From NCBI RefSeq assembly GCF_001949145.1, contig NW_019091409.1:643338-707337 (forward strand): DNA of 64,000 nt, given 5' to 3'. This DNA is from Acanthaster planci (Eukaryota > Echinodermata > Asteroidea > Valvatida > Acanthasteridae). Positions 26,234-37,400 of the stretch are shown here, piece after piece; the stretch's first letter is position 1, and each line of letters starts with the position of its first letter. Under the pieces are notes generated by a model. That model worked only from the letters and a program-made list of their open reading frames with translations. It was not told the DNA's origin and did not search any database. Both the position numbers and the translations under genes were made by a program.

Positions 26234-28020
26234 TTTATTCTGCCAATAAACAACAATTTTGACTTCTTTACCTTGAGCCAATCACTTAAATTTTGCTTAA
26301 ATACTGTACATTTGTACTTCAATGCATGAATAAAACGTTACAAGCAACATTCTTTTATGAATACAGTAACAGCAGCAGCAGCACACTTGCAATTCAGCAA
26401 ATTTAAGAAATTTAAGGTACAAAAACTGTAGCCAATTCAGCACCGAGAGGTACTTAATTCACTCGACTCGGACAAGGTCCTGAGGCAACACTTTGGCTTT
26501 AAATAGTTTCTCATGGCAAATATGTAGGCCTTTAAAATTCTTCTCACCAGCTGCTGGTGTCATGTAATGTCAGGAACAATAATGTTCACATACATTAAGT
26601 GTAAATATCATCTGGTTTAGTACTAAGCATTCTGTCAGCTTTCAAGGGACTGGCAGACAGTCAATTAAAACCTATCGAATTGTGAGCTAGAGCATAGTCC
26701 CAACTGTTCCAGTTCATTTCAATCATTAGTGGCCTTTATGCTCCAAGTAAAAAGATGTAATGCTGCACCTACAATTCTACCAAAAGTTATAATTTATTAC
26801 CCCTTAATACACCATACTCCTTAACCCTCTGAAACCCTTCAAACTTACCACTAGAGTATACAAGCTTATGCCCTGCACTGGTCAACAAGTTTAAGTGGTT
26901 AGAATAACTCCACAAATACTCCAACAAGCATTTTATTTGTTGGGGGGGGGACTATAGATAAAATTTGTCCTACACAGCAAAGCCTAAACTTGTTTGGTCG
27001 ACTTGGTATATAAAGAACACTTTTATAACAAAACACTGTTATAAAGACCAAATTCTGAGAATCCCAGTTTCTTGAATTTGTTTTTCTTTTATTTTCCAAT
27101 CCTGTCAAAACAAAGCTCTGGTTGTAACAAAGCAAGTTGTCCGGTCCCTGTAACTTTGTTTTAACAAGACTTGACAGTACACAGGCATCAATATGATGAA
27201 TTCTCCAATATTGGCATGTGGTTGGCACAGGAAATAAATCTGGCACGTGTGGTCTGTGCTTGCATGATTCATTCACAAATGGCAAGTAAATCTGTGCTTG
27301 CGAACGCAATGAACTGTAATTTAACATTGTGAAAAGTACATCTGAAACAGGATTGTGCACGTTATATTTGTGTTGAATGAGTATTGTAGACGACAGAAAA
27401 ATAACTTGATGACTGGGGCTAGAAGATGAATGGCAATTTGTACGTCAACACTTGATAGTAGGGAAGTATAACTCTAAATGCTACATTTAAAGTTTCCTGT
27501 ATTACTGAAAATTGCACATTGCTTCACTGCATTTCAGTTACTTTTATAACATTACAATCTTGCACCAAGAAAAGGAGAAGGTGCAGTGTATACCGGTATC
27601 TTCTGTGACATATTTCCTCCAATCAGATCACCCAACTGGATGGTTTATTATAAATGCTGCATAATCAGGCTGTACTCTTCCACATATTCACTCCCAAATT
27701 GGGTAACCAACTTAAGAGACTCTTCCTCACTGATCTGGTCACAAAAGACACTGACTTTTCATTTTTGTTTTTTCTGCCATATCAGCCTTCAATCAAGACA
27801 AGCAAATCCTCTCATTATACGGAAAATATCACTATCTCTAGGGTAAAGGTGGTAATGGTGAATGACACAACATTTGGACAAGTCCTACTTAGAAAAGTAA
27901 TATGTCCATTAAATATACACCAAACGAGCGATGACTACAGTTCTCTACTGAGTACAATTAACAGACATTCCCACAAGACAGAATTCTGAGTGAAATAAGT
28001 TTGGCTTTCCAAGCTTAAAC
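26234..28020 (-). other. Probable 3' UTR of the ZNF410-like gene and candidate poly(A) signals
   Basis: There is no coding exon below the stop codon. Minus-strand AATAAA hexamers, read as tttatt on the plus strand, occur at 26932-26937, 26793-26798 and 26234-26239. Which one is used cannot be decided from sequence. The 153-residue open frame here shows no recognisable domain and is probably chance. Confidence 0.4.
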
Positions 28021-28406
28021 TCAAATGCTTAAATCACTGTCACTGTTACATGATCGCCATGTGATGACAATATCACCTTCCTGGAGGTCATGGTGGTGAT
28101 GATGGTGATCATTGACCTCTATTGCTGATACAGGGATATCCACATCATGCTCCCCGTGATCCTGATCTACCATACTGGCTGCCGACTGCAACATGGCATT
28201 GTTGTAGACCATGTCCTCGGCAGCCGATGGCTGGTGGCTGACGGTAAATTGGCCCGGGTCGGACATCATGCCCAGGGCGTGGTCGTGGGTGGGGTCATGG
28301 GTGTGGTTTGGCTCTGCGAGGACCACTACATTGCCAGGGTTGGAACGGGTACACTGCTGGCCGGAATCGCCTTTGCAGCTGCTGTCCTGATCCAAGTCTG
28401 TTGTGA
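28021..28406 (-). CDS. ZNF410: ZNF410-like terminal coding exon 8
   Basis: The acceptor is cgcttggtttccag. The frame runs 128 residues to a TGA at 28023-28021. The composition is His-, Asp- and Met-rich, with six consecutive histidines ([10 protein letters not shown]) and the end DLSI. The 3' UTR continues toward lower coordinates. Confidence 0.9.
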
Positions 28407-31400
28407 CTGGAAACCAAGCGAAAATTGTTTTTAAAAATATCAGGGGCACTCATTATATCTTGACATGGAAGTCACAGGCTTTTGGTGACAGCTTGACAGG
28501 GTGTTCTACATATGTCCCATTCATCAGAAAAAAGTTTAATATTCAACGTGCAAAATACATGATTACTTCTTTCCTCACAATGTGCACAAAAGCACTTCAG
28601 TATCACTGTCGGTATATATAATTGGACATCATGCTATGGGTTGATAGCACAACTGTGTACCGGTTATCATCCTTGTGTTGCAACAGAATAGCTATCAATT
28701 AGTAACCATGGTATCACTGAGTTAGAATCATGCTATCACAAGTCCACATGGTTTCATCACTCTGCCAGTCTAATCTTTACCTTCTAGAATTGAATGAGAC
28801 AGGGTCATGCTGCCATGGGTCAGCATGGACATGTCATTATCTTGGTCCTCAGTCTGTATGGAGTGACCTGTCCCTTGGGCTTGTTGATGGTTGGTCAAGG
28901 TTACACCTGCCAAGAACAATGAATGCAGTAAATTCATGAAATCATAAACAAATGAAAAATTCGTGAAAAAGTTTGTTGGTTGATTTGACCACAAGAAATT
29001 TTGGGGTACCTGCAAGGCTTCAGGGTCAGAAGTTCCAGACCCTTAAGCCCCCCCAAAATAACTTGTCTCTGGTCTGACTGATGTTCCGGAATCGATGCCG
29101 GCGACACAGCTTTTTTTTCCCCCTCCTCCAGGTTTGGATTGTACAGACATTTGCAGACACACATTGTCGAGTCATGGGACTAGACCAGCAACAAACAAAC
29201 AACAACAAACAACTTCGTATCCATGGTTTGCTATCATTGTTCAACACTGATCTCATCAGGGTTCTACCACCCTGAGTAAAAGATCGAGCTGCCCACAAAA
29301 CTGTTGAGGCAGTGTGGCAATAGAGGGCGCTGTTGCAGCTCTCGCAGAGAAAAAAGAAATTGACAGGCATGCTTGAAATGGACGCGCGCTGACCAGAGAC
29401 GAAAGACTTTTGGGGAGGGGCCCAACCCCAAGTACTGCACATTTTTCTGGGCTGCTTGCTACATGCGACAAATATGACACAGCTGAGACGGTAACGCTGC
29501 TAAACCCAAAACAAGCAACAACAAAATGCAACTGGGGTTTCCCTAAACTGTGCAGTGTGCTGGACACACACCGGCCTTGTATGATGCAGTCACACCATGC
29601 ATTCTGCTACCATAAAGCCATGAGCATTGCCAAGGTTTTGTCCACACCTGGGGGGGGGCACTCATTAGCAGTAAACTGACAAACCAGTAATAATGAAAGG
29701 GTCAATACCAAGGTATTTTCAAGCAACCTTGTTAATTAACTTGTATTTACTCCTTTTTTCCCCAAGTCTTTAACTTTTTCTTTTTTTCCCTTTTTATTTC
29801 CCTTTTTTGGGGGAGGGGGTGGGTAGCAAGCACCCTCCCCTTGCCCCCTTTTGCAATACCCAGGCATACAACAGCTTTTAACTGCCATTTCATTCTGTTG
29901 TGCATGCAGCAGATTCACACAAGGGGTTGTAGTTTTTGTGTTTTGTTTCAAAGATGAATGATCAAAAAGGATGTAATTTTAAAACCTCTTGTTTCAAAAA
30001 CCACCATCTAGTCCATCCTCCATTTTGAATTCCAAAACTCTTTTTTTTGGAATCAACCTACCTCCAAGCATGGAATGAGCCAATGAGATTCCGTCATGCT
30101 CTGCCATTGAGGTGTGAGAGGATATATTCATGTCTGTATCGGCCACTCCCACCGTGGTCATGGTCTGTAGGGATGAGTTGACGTGCTCCGGGTTTGGCAA
30201 GGTTATTTCTGGCAAACAAGGGATGGAAAAAAAAAACAGCATATACATTGGGGTGATATACTGAGCAATCAACTGCCCATACAGAGCTGTGAGGTCAGGA
30301 GCTGCACACATCTCTACGACAGACATACAAAGTTTCCACAACTCAGCTGATTCCCTTTATATTCTGGAATTTTTCAATACATACCATGACCAATTGGAAA
30401 ACACCATAAAACAGCTTTTTGGTTAGGAATTCCATCACCTTTTTGAATTCCCAGCTGTACACCGGCTGAGATGAGCATGTCAAATCCCAAAAATCTAATT
30501 TTTAAAATCTTACCTCTGCTTTAGACTTTTTGGAAAATACTTTTCATTTGACAGTATTTGTAAGGACCTGAAATTTCAGTCAATTCAGAATTTCTCAATG
30601 CTGAGATTTGTACACATTCAACCTGCTTTGATGAAATTCATTTTCTGTTGATACTCCACGTTTCAATTGTCGAGAAATGATTGTTAACAGGCACTCCTGA
30701 GGTGAAAAAAACACATTTATAACAGTGATTCTTGTCACACCCAAATTCCATGAACTTTGCACCCAACATTTGGCTCACAAAATGGACAATTTTCTATCTA
30801 ACTTCTCTTCCTGCACAGAACACAGTTAGAGATGCCAACTTTTCAAAATGAAACAGTGTAATTCTACCGCACTTCCAGTTCCCCGACAGACCCCAATTTT
30901 TTGGCGCGACCCAAAAGATTTTTATCAGCAAATTAGAAAATAAATTTTTGAAGGTTTAAAAAAAATCCTGTTGTCCTTTCTTTCAAAACAAACACCTGTC
31001 AACAAATTGTTTTCATGTCAAAACACTTGTATTTACCTGACTGGCATTGTGCAAGTGTGAATTGTATTTAATTGTTAATTAGATTTCCACATTAATTCTG
31101 GTAAGGTTTTATTTTAATCACTTTTGTGGCAAGGTTTTATTTTAATCACTTTTGTGGCAATTTTTGGTAACTTTCATCCCATTCAATCAGCACAAAAAAA
31201 TTGTCGAAATCCTTACCTACCTACCCCATTGATCGGAAGCAGAGCTGCTTTTCTTGGCCTAACTAATGTGCTTCTAGGTGTTATAAGATCCAGTGTGGGC
31301 TATATTTATCATGTCACAGTTACATGGATTGCAAAACACGTAAGCTTCTCCACGACAAGACTTCGCAATAAACGCCCATTTTTGTAAAGTATTCGTCCCT

Positions 31401-34400
31401 GAACTTCTGCTCACTTGTTGCCACAGTGCAAACAAGTCCACACCACCAAATATCCAAGAATCAAATCCTCAACAGTCCTCCACTCCGATCCATTCAACTT
31501 AAGCATAATCATGATCTTCGACACACGTACGTGTGTACGATCTTGGTACATGTACCAAGCATTGACGTACACAATCACGTTGCATATAAGTGCAATCGTG
31601 CCTATTCGCCCCCTATTCATCATAGCGTTAATTGGGGCAAACGGATGATTCAACTGCGCTGGTTTCTACCGCTACCCACACAGCTTGTATGCACAATGTG
31701 CGGGATGCCAGTGACACATTTCTGACGCGCACATTATGAGGCCGGCTCCGTGCTAGCTTACGTAGAGTTTATACACAACTGTATGGTTTTGTTCCTTCGA
31801 GTTGGAAATCGTAAAAATCTTAGTCTGGATCATAGAGTCATAAACGGATTACACAAATTGTGAACATTACACCTAAATCGTATGAGTTGGCATCTCTGCA
31901 CAGTGGATCATGCAAGAGTAGAATCTTGATTGACTCATGTGTAAGATGACTTGCGACTGACTCACAAGTATGATGACTTGTGACTGACTTACATGTATCA
32001 TGACTTGTAATGTATTGTTATTGGCTCACAGGTGTGATGAATCGTGATTGACTCACAGGTATCATGACTTGAGAAAAATCATGATTGACTCACAAGTATG
32101 ACGGCTTGAGACCGACTTACAGGTATGATAATGTGTGATGAATCGTGACTGACTCACAGGTCTGATGACTTGTGACTGACTCACAGATATGACTTGTGAG
32201 GACTCATGTTGACTACCAGGTAAGATAACATGCAATGAATCCTGATTGACACACAGGTACCACGAATTGTGACTGACTCACAGGTATGATGACTTGTGAC
32301 TGACTTCATGACGACTTGTGATGACTTGAGAGCTTGTGACAACTGCAAGATTTGTGATTGAGGTATGATGACTGGAAGATTTGTAATGAGTTCTGTTGAC
32401 TTGATGACCTGTGACAACTTGTGATTGACTTGTGACTGACTTGTGATGACTTTAAGATCTTTGACAGTGTTGACTGCATGACTTGGAACAACTTGTGACT
32501 GACTTGGGATTGACTTGTGACTGACTTGTGATGACTTGAAGATTTGTGATAACCTGAATGCAACCCCTCTGGATGCCTCTGGATGGGTCAACTCAACGAC
32601 ACCACCAATCCCTTGTCTACGCTCTTACCTGCAAGACCTATCTCATGTTGATTTGCGCTCTGACCATCTGTCAGCACGCCGTGGTTGCCTAATGTTCCCC
32701 CCTGCTCCTGCCTCTCAGTACGCTCTTCCTCCTCTTCCTCCTTGGTCCTCCCCAGCACCTTGGCATTTCTGCCGCTTGCTGCGGCCTGCATCTTGGAGAG
32801 GCTGTGATGCTTCCTCTTGTGAGTGTTCCGACTCCCGCTCTGTGAGAAGACCTTGAAGCAGATTTCGCATTCATATGGTTTGGCTCCTTGGTGACAACAA
32901 TGGTAAAAAAAAAGAGGAAGAAAGAGAATATATGCCTGGAGAAGTTAACAAGAGCAAAAGCATTCCTTGTTTTAACCACTTGCTGCCGGGAGGATTTTTC
33001 TTGAGTAAGACAAGATGCCGGCTCATTTTCAAGATTTTCCGTTTTTAAAATTCTTCAAAAATTCATCATTTCATTTAATGGCCGTTTATACCAAAATGAA
33101 GGACTCTTTGGGACTATTCTAACGCTGACAGGTAAACTTCATTGACTCCCGAATATTTCNNNNNNNNNNNNNNNNNNNNNNNNNNNNNNNNNNNNNNNNN
33201 NNNNNNNNNNNNNNNNNNNNNNNNNNNNNNNNNNNNNNNNNNNNNNNNNNNNNNNNNNNNNNNNNNNNNNNNNNNNNNNNNNNNNNNNNNNNNNNNNNNN
33301 NNNNNNNNNNNNNNNNNNNNNNNNNNNNNNNNNNNNNNNNNNNNNNNNNNNNNNNNNNNNNNNNNNNNNNNNNNNNNNNNNNNNNNNNNNNNNNNNNNNN
33401 NNNNNNNNNNNNNNNNNNNNNNNNNNNNNNNNNNNNNNNNNNNNNNNNNNNNNNNAAGACCCCAGCCACGCATATAAACCACACGTCTCCGATTTCGGAG
33501 TCCCCGGCAGGAAGTGGTTATGCACTATACATACATGTAGGACATCGCAGATGCAAAATGGATGACTCGGCAAGGTATAAACAAATGTTTTCTTTCCTGA
33601 AGCAACACCCAGTGTCAGATGATAAGGTAACTTGGAGGGCGCCCTCATTGTATTCTGGAAAAACATGCCATGTTTCAAATGACTAAGGGACTTTATGCAG
33701 GTCACAAGTAGTCCACATGCAGATGTTCAGAAGAGTAACCATGATAGAAAGTTAACAAGCTCTTGCAATACTTTTATTTACTATTTTAGTCCAATGCGAA
33801 TGCAGCTATAGAATTATCAGTTACAGCAACCTTGATTTATTAATGATATATACCTGTATGGACACGTTTGTGTTTGCGGAGGCTTGAATGCTCAGCAAAG
33901 CTCTGGATACATCCATCATGATCACATATGAATGGCTTCTCTCCTGGGCATCAGACAAAATATAAACTCCCCTTCAGAAATTGAAAACTAAGATTTACAA
34001 AATTTTGAGATGACAATAGATCTTGTAACTTCCTAGATGCTAGAAGTTTGGAAGGCATGCAAAGAGAGAACAAAGAAACATTGATGCCATGGTAAAACGG
34101 GAAATGTCATCAACATTTCTAGGCTCCACAGAAATCCTAAGGATTGTGGATCTTCTTTCCTGTTGTTGCTTGTATGTCCAGACAGCCATTTTGTCAGGTC
34201 ATCAAGGACTCAAGTCCAGTTCGACCACTTGAAGGATAACACAGGGGGCAGTTGTCAATTGTGTGATCAGCCGTCTTCATCTCTACCAACAGATACCAAC
34301 CCCACCAGTGTGTACAGGATGAAAATTGGACAACACTCGTTATCAGGCGGTTCAAAGGAACTGCCTCTGTTCTACTTTTAAACCTAATGGGGGGATGGTT

Positions 34401-37400
34401 GCAAGTACCTTCAGGCAGTCAGCCCTGTTTATAGTATCAGACATGGATAATTCCAGAAATTAGGGGTCCAAAAGTGGGACATTTTTTGTGTCCCTGTTAC
34501 ATCTGACCTTTGCTATTTGACATGGAAATATCACCGGAATTGATTTCAAACTATTACTATTTGTTTGACAGGTAATTTGCATTTACCACTTCTTGCCAGG
34601 TGGAGTTTGCATATATGGGACGATTTTCATGATTTTCCGTTTTCAAAATTCTTCAAAAATTCATTTACTGGACGCTTATACCCAAAACGAATTACTGTCT
34701 GGTGGCTACTGTAATCTGACAGGCAACCTCCATTGCTGCCAGGGTATTGCAGCCAAGCATGCCGCCCAGTAAAGAGAGCCCACAATGGTGCGGTGTTGCG
34801 TAGTTTCCTTTGTTCCCAATACTGGCCCAGTGCGTTGCTGAATGGCAGGGGTGTCTTTACAAATGTGGCCAGATTAGCGTGCAGCGGTATTGTATCGCTC
34901 ATCTCTGGAGTGCTGTAGTACTTTTGTCTCAGCTGATAATCCACAGGCTCTGAATTCCCCTAACAGTGTAACAATGACGGATTACCAGCACTCTGTGCTG
35001 AAAAGTTTTGTCAAATCCCAGCAGCTCGGTCTTTTGTTCCAAGCTCGGTCTTTTGTTACAAGGCCAGTTCCTTTTGTTCGATTTCAGGCATCCCGGCAAT
35101 GCATATACAGCCAACTGGGCTCCCAGGTGCTGAGTGGTTAATTCATCACTCTTGGAATTTAGAAACTGTGTTCTGAAGTTACAAAATCATAGGTCAGATG
35201 TGACAGGGACACAAAAAATGGACCCCTAATTTCTGGAATTACCCAGATCTGAGAAACTAAACTTGCGAATTCTGTGGCTACATGTCATCATGCGTGAACC
35301 AAGTGGGCATACATGGTCAGTCACTCATGACAGAAAGTTCCATGCCTGAACTGTTGGATGTTTTCACTTGGTACAATCATGAAAAGCTCAAGTGGTGAGC
35401 GTAAATTAACCCCTTAACGCCGGGATTCTTTTGACCATGACTGCTGGGCTGTGGTATGCCCAGTATGAAAAGCCCTGTCCAGCAGCAGGCCCACTTTGAA
35501 ACTACAGGTGCATGATGAATAGAATGTACGTGTGGTATGCACTAATCCTCACACAGCTGCGGAGGACCACACGCTGTGTTTGTTACAGAGCGAACTCAAG
35601 CAAATTTCAAAATTGTTTCAAAAGATGTCAAATTTTCTTCATTTTGGAATTTGCCTGAAGTGTAAAAGGGCATGGCATCGGGGATTGCAAATTTGGGGAC
35701 CCCGTTCCTGTAACCACCTACCTGCGTTAAGGGGTTAACAAATGCATTACCTAGGAATATGCAGAGTCGATAGAACTATTTAAAATCTAACACACAAAAG
35801 CCAATCGACTCACCTGTGTGCGTTCGTAAGTGGTTCTTGAGGTTGCCAGCTGTCGTGAAGCTCTTCCCACAATCCTCCTCAGTGCACTTGAATGGCCTGT
35901 GGCCGGTGTGAGTGCGCATGTGGACATGCAGGCTCTGTAGCGTGTAGAAGGTTTTGTCGCAGCCATCCATGTCGCACCTGTAGGGACGGTCATTGCTGTG
36001 AAGAAGACAAACATATACCATGTGACATTTTGGAATGAATTTGACGTAGATTCAAGGGAGGATCTGGAACCAAATTTTCAAAGGAGGGGGAAGACAAACC
36101 TGTTTTAGGGGGCCCAAAAATCTGGGAGTTTTTCATGTAACCTTTTTATTGCCTCTCTGAAGGTTAGGCTATGTTCTGAGGCTCATTAATAGGGAGAGAA
36201 GTGAAATGAAATTGTCTTTCTCAATATCTTTTTAAAACATTTCCTTGGCTGCTTCATTGGGAGGGGCCGTGGCCCTCTACCCCCCTTCCCCCATCCTTGA
36301 ACAGAAGAAAATGACATACAAAATTAAGAATAAATTGCCATCATTAGATTGGGGAGTGGTCCATCACATGACATGAATTTTTCATCACGAACACATGACA
36401 CATGGCTGCCCAGTGTAACAGCACTGTTTGATACAATGCTAAAATCCCTGGTACATGAAGTCCTTCTATTGATGGTGTGCTGTAGTGCTACTAACGCCAA
36501 GCCAAAATGCTGTCAAATGTTCAGGGGAATTTTCAGGACAAGCAGAAATGTACATTGATGCACTTACTGGTTTAATATTGCACAGATATTTATCAAAATT
36601 TTATGCTGAAGTCATCATCATGATGGTTTTTGTCTTATCAGTTGTTTATCGACCATCGAGATTCGTGGCTTCTAAGCCCTGCATTGAGCTCCTCTTTCTT
36701 GAAGAGCAAGCGCCAAAGCTGTATTTCGTCCATTCTGACGTTACGTGATAGAGACTTCCACAGGTCACAGGTAAAGAGCCACTATTTTTGCTCACTGGAG
36801 TTGGGCATATGCACCACACGTGCAATATTTATAATAGGCAGACCTCACTGCTATGGGTTGTTTTGCAGATTTTTAGGATCTCCTCACCAACCTTGTTGAC
36901 CTTTGTTGACCTTCCTGCAGGATTTACCTTGACGAGCTTCCTGCAAAAATTGACCAAAAGGCTATCGAGTCTGTCCTGTTTGACTTCTTTCGGGCAGTCG
37001 GTTTGAACAGCATAGAAAAGGGGCTTCTAACCGTCACTTCAAGGATCCAGAGTCGCATTGACAACTTGATCTTGTGATGAGTCATGACGCTCTTGATTTC
37101 CGCCCATTTTGCCCATGCCGAACCAATCTGCTGGTTGATGTATTAGGGGGGTTTTCGGTTCATCTGAGAGCATGTAACCAAGATATTTGAACGATCGGAC
37201 GTTTCCCAGGTCCATCCCTCCCACTGATATCAGGTTTTTGCTGGTTTTCGTCACCTCCGAGGCTCCAACAGGTTCCATGTCATCGTTACAGCCTTGTCAC
37301 CTGCCATCGTCAGGCCGTAGTTCATGAATGTCTTGTACAAAATGCCTTTCATGCCCTCTAGCTGTTTCTGCGACTTCCCGAGCAACAAACTGTCATCTGC

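Noticed and set aside
26899-27360. 153-residue minus-strand open frame
   Set aside because: It lies in the likely ZNF410-like 3' UTR, has no recognisable motif and needs a homopolymer tract; it is probably chance.
28147-28434. Plus-strand open frame antisense to ZNF410-like exon 8
   Set aside because: It is a shadow of the real coding exon on the other strand.
31926-32549. Possible CRISPR-like array
   Set aside because: The units are degenerate, without constant repeats and unique spacers of fixed size, in a eukaryotic intron; this is a minisatellite.
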